DNA of 64,000 bases from positions 18,967 to 82,966 of the forward strand of contig JASANE010020188.1 in the NCBI GenBank assembly GCA_030248225.1, read 5' to 3'. Positions 1-12,770 of this stretch are shown in pieces. Each line of letters opens with the position of its first letter. The stretch's first letter is position 1. The stretch comes from Trileptium ribeirensis. Its lineage: Eukaryota; Nematoda; Enoplea; Enoplida; Thoracostomopsidae. A program made the translations under genes and the position numbers. The notes beneath the pieces were generated by a model. That model worked only from the letters and a program-made list of their open reading frames with translations. It had not been told where the DNA came from and did not search any database.

Positions 1-2050
1 AATTCGCATTTTGTTGGTTTGGGGTGCAGGTTGAAATGCTGAGATCATTCCAGCATCACTAACAGATAACGAAAAAGTTCCTGCTCCGTTCTGTTCGCCA
101 CAATATCATCGTCGATGTAGGATTACGGGAACGGTAGAACTTGCAGCGCAATGTTCACCAGGACTGTGAAACGTTTGTGATAATCTTCATATTCCGAATG
201 GCTTTTGGCGGAATATGAACAGCTGGAGCGGTATCGTGACGGCTTTTTTCGACTGATCTTCGTTAACCACCGGTATCTCGTTGAGTGACTAAGTCGAGTT
301 TTGAGAAGAGATTGGATCCAAATGAATCGTACGTCATATTTGCACTGTTGGGCTTCGGATAACGATCAGAAATTGTGCGTTGGTTGATCTATGGAAAGTC
401 ACAACATGATCTCCACGGGGTCAGACTTGTCAGCCATGTGAAGAGGATATGCCCATAGTGACCGCCTTCGGTACACGATACCTTGCACTTCCAACTGCTG
501 CAATGTCTCATTCGCGATACGTAGTTTGTCGCTGAACCACCTTCGTTGCTCTTTGAAACGCTGTTGACCTGTTGTTTTGGGAGGTGGTAGTTGCTACGGG
601 TGTCTAAGGTCATCATTTGAATCGATTGGCTTGAAGACAGATCCTAAATTTTTGAGTAAAGTTCGTAAACGTTCGTTGATATATTGGATAGCCAATTTCG
701 ACCGCTGCTTCAAAATCGTGGCTGTTGATTAATGTGAATGTGATTGCTCATCACAACACAATGTGAAGCGTTTATTGTCACTGTTTATCCGAATCAAGCG
801 GTAAGACATTGGATAGCTAAAGCGTTTTTGTCAAGAATATCATGCCCTAGGATCGGCACTGAAATAGCCGTGATATAGAATGTCTATTTAAAAATTAACC
901 GCATTGTACTTAGTTGAATGGATAACGATAGGGTGATGTTTATTTGGGCAGAGAACCGTTGACACAAAGAAAACGAGGGCATTCAGTTCTAGATTTGTCT
1001 GCACCGTTGCCGTACGAGAGTGGAATGAAGCTGCAGATGGAACCGCTATCGCCAAGGAATCGCTCGAGGTCAGGTGCGGCGAAGAAGACTGAGTTGACTA
1101 TATCTGTCACCGCCTTGGAAATGGAGAACTGCAGTTTTTCGATTCAGCGTGTATCCAACTAAATGATTCATGACATTTTCGCGCATTTCGGCCAAACTTG
1201 GCGTGATAATAACACATCCCATTTTTGCGTCATGGCTGTCGATCTCGAGGCCGCGATCAGCTATTGTAACTTTGTACCGGTTATTGAACAGATTTGATTG
1301 CCGTTGTTGGCCAAAAGAGATATTGCTTTGCCAATTTCGTTATCCTTGACTTTTCGGCTGACTCCAACGTGACTTGTTGAAGTCGCGAATTCGTTGGCAT
1401 CTGCTGTACCATTTGGCCAGCGACCTCACTTTCGCTTATATGTGTGACAACGGTTGCTTTGATTACGTCGTTGCTATCGGTTGCCTTGGATCCGCTGTCG
1501 GTGATGATATGCATTTGTAAGCCGCGATGAAGGCTGTGCGTATTAACAGGTAACGGTGTTTGATCCAACTACAGCTGTCCGATCATATCGAACCATCCAT
1601 GAACGTCGTTTCCGGAGAAATCGGGTAACTTGATCGATTTCCACGTTTATGCGGCCGGAACTGGTGAGGTATCTGCTCGAGCGTTAATTTGACAGATTTT
1701 TGTTCTCTTGCTTGAGGGCTTCGCTGTCTAGGAGCTTTGCTGGCGCCATCGCGATATACTTGCTAGGCAGCGCCAGCAATCGTTCCAGTTCGTGTTTCGA
1801 CATGCTGTTAAAATTAACTGGTCCTGGATTAAGTTCGACGTTTCCAGCGATGTTGTGAAAGACTCAGATATGTGCGGAGTCGGACAGTTTCCTTGCCCAG
1901 ACGTCATACGATTGATCCAACGGCAGAGCCCCAAGGGTGTTGTCGTTGAGCGATTAGCGATCAACTGGGTGAACATAGTCGGGCACACCGGTTTCATGAG
2001 TTGCAATGCGACAACGGGATTGCTAAACGATTAAGTTGATCATCAATATA
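1..2050 (-). mobile_element. Ty3/gypsy-like LTR retrotransposon remnant (gag-protease-RT), broken
   Basis: Reading the minus strand from high to low coordinates gives scattered pieces of a gag-pol polyprotein. About 1300-2050 is gag-like with no clear motif. Near 1171-1213 a Cys/His stretch reads CYYHAKFGRNARKC, the gag/protease junction style of many metazoan gypsy-like elements. At 1022-1057 the retropepsin-like motif GDSGSICSFIP is visible. Around 390-560 comes the RT N-terminal region (ANETLQQLEVQGIVYRR, then WAYPLHMADKSDP). At about 100-125 the RT catalytic box reads YIDDD. Frames change repeatedly and stops interrupt the pieces (one just before YIDDD), so it cannot encode a working protein. 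The element runs off the left edge, and no LTR was recognised. Family assignment is by motif reading only. Confidence 0.72.
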
Positions 2051-2660
2051 TGACCCTTTTTATCGGTCGTAGTTTGTTGGAATCGGTTGTAGAAGTTGAA
2101 TGACTGAATTCGTTGTTCGTACGTGTGCCGATTCTATCCGCTAGTCGTGTTAAGTTAGTTTCTGTTGAACCAGCGTGTGGTCACTGTACTCGTTGCCCAT
2201 TTGCGAACCTGAATGAACCTTGCTATACCAGCGGTCGGCCGTTCTTTGTTGCGGTTGGTAACGTTGATAGTCTATTTGCCAACTTCTGGTTAAATACCCT
2301 TAGAACGATAACATTAAGAAGCACGGGTCGATTGCATGAAATTATCGATTGAATGTCGATTGAATTGTGATTTTATCTTGACTACCTGTGTCTTAGTGGC
2401 CACCACTTGCTGTAAGGATCAAGATGATATTATCAATCAACCAATAATCAATTTTCATTCAGTTTTTAAATCTTCAATTAAGCTTCTTTTTGTCAGCGAT
2501 TGCGTTGAGCGATTTGATCACGGCGGGCGATGCATAACGTTTGCGTTGATTCAAATCAGGTAGGGTTCATCACTTTGCAGAATCGCTGTGGTCGCGTGTA
2601 GATTAAGCTTGGCAGCAAACCCGCAAAGCAATGTTTATCTAAAACATTCATGCTTACGCT

Positions 2661-2967
2661 CCTAGGTTCAGGGGAGTGCCGGGATCGGCGAGGGAATGTC
2701 ATCTCAAGAGTAATTAGAGGCCCTGGGGGAAGTCCTCTCGGGAAAGTCATCGCGGACGGCGCTTAAAAAAGTTGATGACCCAGTTTCACACCAATTTCTG
2801 CCAATTTACGCCCTATTTTTGCCAATTTTGATAAAAGTTCTAAAATTTTCCCTGCGTCTTCGGTGCGGGGTAGGAGGTGTGGAATCTTAGGGGAAGGGGA
2901 GTAGACCGTAACTTCGAGGGAGGTGGTGGGGATCGAGGCCTCAGTGGGAAGGTAGCGTCATGAACCC
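2661..2967 (+). repeat. GC-rich interspersed repeat, copy A
   Basis: An island of G-runs (CTCCTAGGTTCAGGGG at the left, GGAGGTGGTGGGG at the right) flanks an AT-rich core containing CCAATTTCTGCCAATTTACG and CCCTATTTTTGCCAATTTTG. The same order of blocks recurs near 7016, 19846, 42686 and 56590, so this is one dispersed family. No ORF, clear TIR or target duplication was recognised. Confidence 0.6.
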
Positions 2968-4040
2968 TATGTATATTAAATAAAACGAAATAAAACAAAG
3001 CACTGGAGAGCGTCAGCCCTTTTATTGAACAACTCTGTTGCATTGCCTACTGGAGGCGGCACCACCTAACGAGAACATGGCTAATCTAAATGACACTAAA
3101 CGTACTCAATTGCGCGAACTAATCTTGAACCAGCTTATATTGGTCTAATCGTCACGAATATGCCAATCCGCGTCGATCTTGATTTACATAAAATCAACAT
3201 TGATTTAGTGCGATCAATATTTTCAGTCACAACAAAATAACATCAAGTTTTGTTTCAGTCGGGTAGTGGATTTTTTTGTATTTGAAAAAATATAGGAATC
3301 TGATAAGCAATCAAGGATAAAATATTTGATGTTAACTTTGTGCCAAGTTCACAACATTCGTATATCCATCGCATCCATGCGCCATTTGCCAATAACAACT
3401 TGAATATCTTAGCAAAATAAATGACTACCTAATAGACTAATCATTTAATTAATTGTTTGAATAATAAAAACTTGTACGCACATTTGTAGATTATTGATCG
3501 TAGACCAGATATATATCTAGAAAACATCTACAAAACAGTTCCCATAATATTCAAGTAGAAGCTGTCATCTTAAAATCCGATCTAAAAAATGCTTCCAAGT
3601 GGATTAAATATTACTGAAACTATATACAGATGTCCAGCACTAGTCGTGCGCTAAGACCCCATAAAAATGCAATTGTAGTTCGGCCGTGATGCTTTATCAA
3701 GCAGTTGCTTCTATGTGATTATTAGCAGACGGTGAAAAGAGAATATTGAAGACCAATTAAAAATACTGAAAGGCATTACCTATTAAATCTTAGCCTTGAA
3801 CATTCGAGCCAGTACAATGTTGTCATTACATTAAAGTTCTACAAACTTCTATGATTATAAGTTTATGCCAACCAATGATACAATGCTCTGGAGACCTCTG
3901 CATACTGGAAGTTTGCCGATGCTAGTGCTGCAGTAACTTTGGAAATTGAGTTACACCGCCTGAACCGGAGTGCCGCTGTGCAAGATACCAAGATCGACTT
4001 TGTGATATCGATGGGAGTACGAAAAAAACTATTCATAAAT
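2968..4040. other. Gene-free interval
   Basis: AT-rich sequence without a supportable coding exon, RNA gene or repeat structure. The short open frames near 3860-4170 lie over the repeat that begins at about 4045. Confidence 0.5.
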
Positions 4041-4044
4041 CGAT

Positions 4045-4950
4045 TATGTGCCGTTTCGTCGAATGTGTCGTTTAGTCGAAATCTGGTGCCGTTTCGTCGA
4101 AATTTCGACATTCCTGTTTCGTCGAAAATTAAAATTTTGACATTCCTGTTTCGTCGAAAATTAAAATTTTGACATTCCTGTTTCGTCGAAAATTAAAATT
4201 TTGACATTCCTGTTTCGTCGCAGACGACAAGCATCGTGCCGACGGCAGACATTATGCCGAAAACGACAAGCGTCTGAACGAAGAAAAAAGGCTTTTCAAT
4301 TCCTTTTATGCCACTGGATGCTTTAGTCGTGACGTTCTTATCAGTAATATTTCTGAATATTTGACTCGCTGCAGTTATCTTCTAGGGCTGGCTAAGTAGG
4401 CCTTATTTAGTATAGATAGAGCTAAAATCGTATTCGTGATGTAGACAGGAGATGGACGGGTTTTAGAATCTATTGCTGTGTGGAATCCTCCCTGGCCATT
4501 TCTTAACCGAGTTTGCCTAAAGTCTAGGTTCTAGGTTCGAAGTTGTATTCAAACTTTCAAGCTAAGTTTTTTCTTGTTTTTATTGTCATTATTATTACTA
4601 TTATTGACAGTATCGATGTGTATCAAAAGTAAAGCTAAAAAAAATTTACACATGCTTCAAAAGTTTATATGTGATATAAATTCGATATAAGCTTGAGAAA
4701 CATGGGTGATTTTCGGCTTTCTACATTGGAGAATTATCTACTGCATTTTCGACGTAACGGCACCATCACTACTCCAGTTTTCGACCAAACGGCACCGACA
4801 CAATTCTGTCTTTCGACGAAACGACACCGACACAATTCTGTCTTTCGACGAAACGGCACAGCTGTAATAAATTCGACGAATCGGACCTATAATTCGACGA
4901 AACGGTATCTATTGGGATGATGGTGGTCATTATTTTCGACGAAACGAAAC
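4045..4950. repeat. Foldback-like element with iterated GTTTCGTCGAA motifs
   Basis: The left arm (about 4045-4220) repeats TGCCGTTTCGTCGAA and then three tandem copies of a 32-bp unit beginning CATTCCTGTTTCGTCGAAAA (from about 4110 on). The right arm (about 4745-4945) carries the reverse-complement motif TTCGACGAAACGGCAC in several copies. The opposed arrays make a large inverted structure around an AT-rich centre. It resembles foldback elements whose termini are built of iterated short units. No transposase is present. Confidence 0.55.
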
Positions 4951-6483
4951 TCACCCCATAAATCTACTTTTAACTATATTGGCACGATAATATTTGACTT
5001 TGAATATTGTCCTCAGCGACTTGTAGTAACATTTTCATGAATAAAGCAATTTTTAAACAAGGCGTCCCAGATACAAGATATAAAGTATATATTTATATTT
5101 TGCTCCAAATCGTAGCAGTTTCAAAATCTATTCATCCTTGCGACCCTCTAAATCGTACAAAAGCGACGATGGTGAAAATTTATGTAATATTTCTACAAAT
5201 TTCATGGAAACCACTAATAACTGTCAGCCGAGCGAGCGAAACATGTTTCAAACTTGGCATGCAAAAATAGCAAAACACTATTTTTTATTTATTTTTTATT
5301 ACAATTTTTTTGTTTAAACGCACAGCGCATTGTCAAGCCACGGGGTATTAACTATCTGAAGTCAAGGAGCAAGTTACTTTATATATAGTTCATTTAGAGC
5401 ACGAGATGAAATTCGATAGTAAATTTGTAGTTTTTATATAAACTATGCAAATACGTTTAGCGCACACTATTTCCAAAAATTGTGAAAGAGGAAGCGGCTG
5501 TTGCCCCAGTTGTTCAACCAATGACCAATGTGCAAGTTGATTTATAATTTACGTCGAAGTTTATGGAGTTTGCAATAATTAGCCAAAACAATACAAATTT
5601 CTTATTGGCAACAAAAACCTTGAAATGACAAATTTTTTGCATGCATCATTTGTTTATTTGCGCATTATTTGCCTTGACAAACTTAAAAAAAGTCACATTT
5701 GTCATTTTAATGGAATTGCAAAATATGTTCCGGTGTACGAGGTTTGGCATGTAATTTTTTCCAACCAGACAAAATATAGTGAACGTTTAAACTAAGTTTT
5801 TTCTAATATTATTCTGTTTTGGCACACTAATTATTTGCGACTACATCTAATATATTTGTTTACTGCAAGATATTATCTTTTTGATGCCCGAATTAATTTG
5901 CGTATCTTTCAATCTTTGACAAACTCTATACGGTGGCTTGTACTGAACTCGGGTTATACTGGCGAAAGATATGTACACGACCCACTGAGCTCTCTAGGAG
6001 CTATTGTTTGATTTATTAAGGACCTCGCAAAGCGAACGAAAAATAATGCACGTGCAAACGCACGCCATGCGACAAACTCAGTTGACACAACACTTCATAG
6101 CGTGCGCTGAAGTCATTAGGACTCTGAGGGTACGAAAGAGTTAAACCAATTCATGTGCATTTCTTATTGCTTAATAACAACGACTAAATATCGTTCAAGA
6201 AACCCCAAATCTTCATAAATATCTTTAGCACCATAGTAAAGACCTATTCTAGATTTCCTTTGGTTTCAACGCTAATAAGAGAAATAATCTTCTGGAAGCT
6301 TTTATACCATACGCGCTATCAATTCCGAAAATTTTTTGACTTGTTAGAGTAATATATTGAGTTTGCAATTGCAAAGTACCATTGCAAACTTTACTATTAT
6401 CGAATTATGCTTCAAGTTTTACCTAAATGAAGTAAAACTTAACTGGTTGTGACAGTGATTGCCACTTTATTCATACTTTTGCA
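4951..6483. other. Gene-free interval
   Basis: No convincing exon was seen. A stretch around 5990-6130 shares short phrases (a C-A-rich ACGCACGCCA.. run followed by AAACTCAGTT) with 57540-57600 and 58060-58110, suggesting a decayed dispersed repeat. Confidence 0.4.
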
Positions 6484-6957
6484 TGAGTCCACTTTAGGTG
6501 CGTACACCTGGACTATTATTTTGTCGGGTCAATTCACGATCGTAAAAGCGAAGAAGACGGACAAATCAAGAATTTTTTACCTTATGTGCGCGCGCACAAT
6601 TTGCGATGTTGCGATGTGTAGGCGCCTTCGCGGTCACTATTTTGCGATTTAGGATCGCATTTTGCTGAAGGCGTACAAAAAATGCTATTACCAATTGAGT
6701 TTTTTTTGTATGCTAAAAATCCACATACAGATCGCGAACATTGCTGTCTGATACAGAATGCCATTTGATGAACGCGGACAAGCGTTCGAAATTGACAAAT
6801 GTGCGCAAACGCAGATTCCATTCGAACATGACAGAACATATGTTGGCGTTCACAAAAATGCGAATACCACTAGCAAACATTGGAACGCAATTAGATCATG
6901 AACATTCATGATATATAAATAACAACAACTTATGTGTTCGCACCTAAAGTGGACTCA
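6484..6957. mobile_element. MITE family 2, full copy
   Basis: The 474-bp segment starts TGAGTCCACTTTAGGTGCG and ends with its exact reverse complement CGCACCTAAAGTGGACTCA, a 19-bp perfect terminal inverted repeat. An inverted second copy at about 44660-44965 shares internal sequence (HES-LGAYTW when both are conceptually translated). It has no transposase ORF, so it would move in trans. The target-site duplication is ambiguous (CA on both sides at most), so no superfamily is assigned. Confidence 0.75.
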
Positions 6958-7015
6958 CACATTTGTGTTCTACGTCGAGTCCTGTAAAATATACCATAAT
7001 GCATACATTGTGAAG

Positions 7016-7262
7016 CTCCGAGGTCCCAGGGGTAGCCGGGGAAGCGGGGGTCATCTCAGGTGGTAGAGGCACTAGGAGGTTTCGTCAGGGTGGTGGTGAT
7101 AAAAGGTGACGACCCCAATGGCACCGTCATTTTAGCTAATCTCATTTCAATTTTTGCCAATTTAGCCCTATTTTACAGAAATTTTCCGACCGCGGGGGGA
7201 GGGGGGAGATAGGTGCCGAGCCTCGGGGGTTAGGCTGGTACCCTCATGGGGAATAAGCAAGG
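7016..7262 (+). repeat. GC-rich interspersed repeat, copy B
   Basis: Begins CTCCGAGGTCCCAGGGGTAG, with a core TTTTTGCCAATTTAGCCCTA and a G-rich right part near 7195-7250 ending GGTACCCTCATGG. The block order matches copies A and C. Unclassified. Confidence 0.6.
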
Positions 7263-7304
7263 CCATGGCCTGCTTCGGCTTGTATGTTCTAATGATAACG
7301 TCTC

Positions 7305-7331
7305 ACCAAGGGTTCATGATGAACCCTTGGT
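7305..7331. repeat. 12-bp-arm perfect palindrome
   Basis: ACCAAGGGTTCA and its reverse complement TGAACCCTTGGT are separated by TGA. It lies just right of GC-rich repeat copy B. Function unknown; it may be a remnant of a foldback end. Confidence 0.6.
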
Positions 7332-9895
7332 CTGAGCAACTAGGTCGCCTTCTAGATAAGACCCGCCCAATGTTAAAAATATATCTATTAGGAGACCGAT
7401 TTTTATACAGGAACATTATCATGAAAGAGGCATTCGAAAACACCAAACCTACAACTGTGCAAAAGTAGTGGTAAATACCAATACGCTTTCGTCGCATGAA
7501 AGTTTTATAATTTAGGTTATGGCATAAACAATATGAGTGCAAATTTAACAAAGTAAACATCTGCGTTTATGAAGAACTGGTTTCAAGCTTGTGCAGTAAC
7601 CGCTATTGGTCTTGTGTTCAAGTCCCTATCTGATGTAGCGTTATTCAATTTTTTCTAACAGATTTATAATAAACAATACACGTAATACGTGGAAACGTAC
7701 TAAACCACACGAATCCAAATGCTGGAAGCTTAATGGCTTCGTGGAGCATCTAGCATGTTTTAGTAAAATATATTCTTATGTGCATAACATATATACGTAT
7801 GAATGAAGTTGAAATGTTGCCGGAACAGTCGAATTCCTTACCTGGTTAACTTCATCGATCTGAACAGGTTCTAAAAGTGACTATTGGTTCATTTCAGTAT
7901 AGTAAACGATTTAAAAGTACATTTCGGCATAACAATTTTTTTGCAGAAATCCTTGCTCATACGCCCTCCTTAGCTGTATACTTGCTTTCTATTTAAGGAA
8001 CAGTATAAAACGTGAACATATAAAACAGCTGTGCGAGTTGTAAATTTTTTGTTTTGAAAAAAGCACTAATACCAAGCTCGTAAACAGAGCAACTAAGCAG
8101 GTAGGACTGGACGTATTTCAAAGGAGGGCTAATTTGGTTGTGGAATGGATGTATTAGTATATCTCCATTACAATTGCAAAGGTGGCTCAAGCTGCACCAG
8201 CGATGCTGAGGCCCCCTCTTTCTCTTCGTACCTAGCGGTCCGATTAATACTCTGCAGAAATCTTGCCTAGTGATTGCTGCTGCGACCTTCTTGAATCTAC
8301 CATTATTTATAATCTGCATTATGTATTTCATTTCCATTGTAAAACTATGTTCTATGTTGCCCAGTGTAACTAACAATTCTGAGAAGCTAGAGAGACATTT
8401 CAGTTTTAACCGAATCTATTAGGTATACAAAGATAAAAAGTTAATATTTAGGTTCTACGTTAGAGTCAAATATATACCGATTACATTCGGAAATTACTTT
8501 TTACTTTAATTTTCGACTTCCGGTGTTAAAAATTTTGGACATGCTAAAACAAAGGTTTTTACCTAGAAATTTCTCGCAGTTTTCATAATTATTGCTTTCA
8601 TTTTTTGTCATGTTGATTATTTATAACATGTATTGAAATTTCATGGCATAGAGTATGACCGTCATTGGTGGAGTATATATTTTCAAGACTCACATTTTAC
8701 ATTCTTGTCACGAAAGTAAATTTCACCCGGTATGATTGCATCACATTTTCGGTCACAGGAATGTTGCCTGTTACCTCAATCTATCAGGTCAAAAGTGAAC
8801 TTATTGGTTTGTTGACAGTGGGCAATAATTAGCTTTAATCTCATTAGTAGGTCAAAATTTTACTAAATGTAGCGAGAGCTTTGACATGCTTGAATTTCTA
8901 GTTTAACATCTCAAGCATCGACATATCTTGGATATCAGTGGTCGTATCTGGAACAAAACAGAATTGAGAACATCGGGTTTGAAAATATGTAAAATCAAAA
9001 ATTCGTATTGGCCAAGGTCAGAGAATTTGGCAGTTTCTCTAGGCAACCGGCTGATGTTGCAAATGGATGTAACGGAAGGACTTAAACATTGTCTGATCTT
9101 CAGCGTGGCTCAAATTTTTAAATGAAATATATATTATTTAAATAAATTATTTAATTAATTATAAGTAATTAAAAGGAATAATTTTGAGTTTGAAAAATTA
9201 TTTATTAAATGGCATTTAAACCCTAGACTTAGAAAAACTGTTTTCAGAATCAGTCCGTTTGAATTAAAGAACGCGGTTTATTTTGTATGATACGATAGAG
9301 ATTTCATCATTGCCTAGTATTGTTTGCAAGAGTCCCTGAAAACGTTTTATAGATGAGACCTTTGTGTTTGAAAATATATTTAAAATTATTGGCAAACTTC
9401 TCTAACTCTATGTTTACTGCACGCCGGGATAAGCTATGTATCCAGCAATAACAGAGATTACTTTAAATAGATAATAAGCTCATACTTCGCCAATTTCTAT
9501 TGTTACAATTTTGGCATTTATATTAAATTTCAACACAAACACTGCACACTACGCCGCATTAATTCACTATCATCCAACAAATAATTGAATTTTCAGCAAA
9601 TGCAGTAGGTACACAGCAAACGTCCATTGCTTTGGTATGTTTTACAACCACAACGACTAAACGAAGTCTCAACTTGATCTTGATATAGCTGCCAATATAC
9701 GCTACCCCAATGTACAGTTCTTCAATCAACGCTATTTTTGTAGCACATTAACGAGTTAATAAAAGTTGTGGATATTATACTAACTTTTGTATAAAAGGTG
9801 TCGCTGATAATATTAAGTTTTTTATAAGGTGCTCAAAATCAAACGAAACGATTCACCAATACCATGCAATAAGTTCTTTTGGGCATTAAGCAATG
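7332..9895. other. Gene-free interval
   Basis: AT-rich, no supportable gene. The 127-codon minus-strand open frame at 7993-8376 has no recognisable domain and begins at a non-ATG codon or inside noise, so it is not called. Confidence 0.45.
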
Positions 9896-10485
9896 AGTTG
9901 TGAAATGGCAGCTCTCTACTTCAGTTCCGAAATACATGGCTCTACATATAAGCGAAAACCAATGTTTCTCTCATACTCTATTCGACAAGTTTATATCCAA
10001 AAGGGATTGTTGTAAAGATTTAGCTGTTTCCGAAACACCAAATCTACGGTTTAAAATTTACTGCAGGCATATAAGTAAAAAGGCTTACAGTTTTACTAAT
10101 CTGTTTTGTTGCATTTTATCTAGTGATATCAATGGGTTTTTCGTGCTTACTTAATTTATGTGGGGTATGTTTCTTAGTACGCTAGCGCAGTGTAGTGACC
10201 TATATACCTATATGCTGCAGGGATATTCATTTACTTCAGCTAATACAAAGAAAATATGACAGACATGCAAATTCTCGTGCAGGATTAAGTCCTGCATCTT
10301 ATAAACAACGTTCGTACCATTTTAATAGAGAACCACTTGAAAAACGAAGGTTGCATCTTGACCTTATGACAATTTTCAAATACTTTAAAAAATGAATAAT
10401 TCACGACTTCATAACAAGTTAAATTTGAAACGTAGTGAAGTTATTAATACGAGCGGCCACCAATCTAAGCTACTGAAAGTTAAGT
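9896..10485 (+). mobile_element. Non-LTR retrotransposon (LINE) RT C-terminal remnant
   Basis: The frame at 9900-10154 reads WQLSTSVPKYMALHI and later NLRFKIYCRHISKKAYSFTN. This is the thumb region of LINE reverse transcriptases, where W-L-K--LHI leads to DLGV-like and H-I--KA motifs. A second frame at 10195-10395 reads HLLQLIQRKYDRHANSRAGL, SYKQRSYHFN and EPLEKRRLHLDL, typical of the extreme C-terminus of CR1/Jockey-type RTs. After a stop, a third frame near 10396-10485 reads SGHQSKLLKVK, like the terminal RGH--KL motif. Frame changes show it is dead. No 5' part was recognised upstream. Confidence 0.68.
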
Positions 10486-11160
10486 AAATGATTGTGTTAT
10501 GTTTAAGTAGTTGAAAGTAAATGATTGAGAGATTAATTGATTGGATTGATTGGACTGATTGACTTGCATATTACTTTCAAAGCCAATGTAGCATATGTAC
10601 TATGATTGGATACTTTCTGGTAATATGCACTTAAATACTTAATCTTAATTTCGAGGTTAAGATATCCGGCGAGCGAACTCGATACTCTAACCGCGCATAA
10701 AAGAACAATGCGACGCTTAATGGCTGAATTTCACTGCTGTACTAATCTTATACATAGATTGCTAATTTTACGATCAGCTAATGGAGTTGGCCCTATCGAA
10801 CTATCCTAACAATATTTAGATTATACATACTTCTACACAAGCCTATATATTTGAAATTTTGAATTTTAAAGAACATTAATTTGCTTATTTGTTTGCACGT
10901 ATTTTGTAAAGGTTATATCATGGATAGAATCCATACATAACACTGTTTTTATGTTATACAAAAATTTATAGTTTAAACAAAACAAATGCGCATACTCTGC
11001 TAAATTGTTGCTAGGTAAGTAATTTCACCATAAATATAATTTCTATGAGGAAATAGCTCTTGTGAAAAGCGAACTTTTGAGCAGCAATTGTTATCCCGTG
11101 AATCAATTAACTCGACAGTATTATTAGCTATTAGCCACAGTCAGCAAGCTATATCATAAT
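10486..11160. other. Gene-free interval
   Basis: AT-rich sequence. A short simple repeat of GATTGATTGGA-type units occurs at about 10525-10565. No gene seen. Confidence 0.45.
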
Positions 11161-11169
11161 CAGCTTCGT

Positions 11170-11900
11170 ATACATAACACTAGCACATCTGTTAAATACT
11201 TCAAAGTTCAGACTAACGCAGTAGCGGCGCCTAAATTAATGTTTGATGCGACCTATGTTTTATAACCCAACGGTTAATCGAGCGACAAGTTTATTATTCC
11301 TCGTTAAGCTAATTTGTACTTCGAACAGTCATAAACAAATTTTTGCCACTGCGGCGGACTGAGCTTTGGTCGTTTCTGCGAGAGCCATGTAAACTAGCCT
11401 TTACTGCTATCTGAGAGCTGTTGCTCGGCTTCTTAAGGAACTTCTTATCACGTTGAGGTTTACGCGCTGACAATAGTGTCAATGTAAGAACTAAAAGTTT
11501 AAAATTTTCTCTTCAGACAAACTTCCAAAGTTGAGTAAGTTTTGAAGGTGACAACTCAAATTTTTGCTACCAGGTTGCTTTAATACATCGGCCCTCATTT
11601 CGTATACTATAGCACAATCTGTTACACACTTCAGCTTTATGCAACAACAGCGGTTGAACACGGATAAGTATTTAAAGATAATTCTGAGTAGCTTTAAAAC
11701 GTCGGTCATTATTTTGTATATTTAAATGTAGTACATCTGCGGCTGAACTAATATTCTTTGTGACCTAGGGATTTCAACCCAACGGTTAAAATTTCCTCTA
11801 CGGATAAGATTTTTCGTAGAGTGAGTTTCAAGGTGGTAACTCAAATTTTGCTACCGAGTAAGACATCAAGTATAAGACCTCACGATATTTAATGCATCAT
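11170..11900. repeat. Diverged direct repeat, offset about 510 bp
   Basis: AACCCAACGGTTAA occurs at about 11264 and again at about 11776, each preceded by a similar phrase (GACCTATG.. / GACCTAGG..). The phrase ACTCAAATTTTTGCTACC near 11553 returns as ACTCAAATTTTGCTACC near 11839. The pieces suggest a decayed element with internal repeats. The phrase GAGCTGTTG..CGG..CTTAAGGAA near 11410-11445 also recurs near 57510-57535. Confidence 0.5.
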
Positions 11901-12770
11901 TCACGTTACGATGGGTGCGATAGGGCGTCATTTTGTCACAGTGTGCCGCAGCGCTAAAGCCACGCTTGGCTAGCCGCGATTAACCAGCGTGACATTTTTG
12001 GGCCGAGTGAGACCCTACAAATATATTAGCTAATATCAAAGCGAGGTTTATAAATAGTCATAAGGGCCTGAATCGGCTCTAAAAGCCAGAAATATATGAC
12101 GACAATGGAAAATCTCGAAAAAATGGAAATTGGTGTATACATGTGGTCATATATTCATAAAACAACCTTCCAGATACAATAGCATAATTTTTTTGTATAA
12201 AATAGCGTGTTCTAGCTACAAGAATTGCTTGTAAAAGGCGCTTAAACAAAAATTTTGAAAATATAGTATAATGAAGATATTTAAGTATTTATTTTTCCTG
12301 AATTTATGCGTCTTGCTTTAAGTACTACTAATCTTGCCTTTTTGGGTCTAGAGCTAAATAGGTTCCCCGTAACATAATCTGGCAAACTGAATATAATAAA
12401 TGTTCTTTCAGTAGTCCGTCCCGGCTATCAAACCTGACACATAACCGCTCCTGGCTCGTACAAACATATTAGCACAGCTTAGCTATTTGTTTTATTTATA
12501 AAGGACAGGATGTGGCTGTGAGTTTTTGTCACGAGCCGGAATTGGCTCTGTGATAGAATTGGGCACTAGGTGCACACATCCTAAGGTAAATGATGCACAA
12601 TGTTTGCTATAGTGTACGGAACCAATGACTCAAATTACCCTAATATTATACCGATATTTTGGAGAGAGACAAACCGATATATGTTTGTAAAATGAAGCAC
12701 ATTGAGTTATTTAGTTCAGTGTTTAGCAGTGGTGCAACACTCCGAGGTAGTGCAACACTCGCTTTTCGAG

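Noticed and set aside
1281..2352. Multiple small host genes on both strands
   Set aside because: The readable minus-strand motifs belong to a decayed gypsy-like element; the plus-strand frames are shadows.
7993..8376. 127-codon minus-strand open frame
   Set aside because: No domain, signal peptide or splice-site context, and a composition like random AT-rich sequence.
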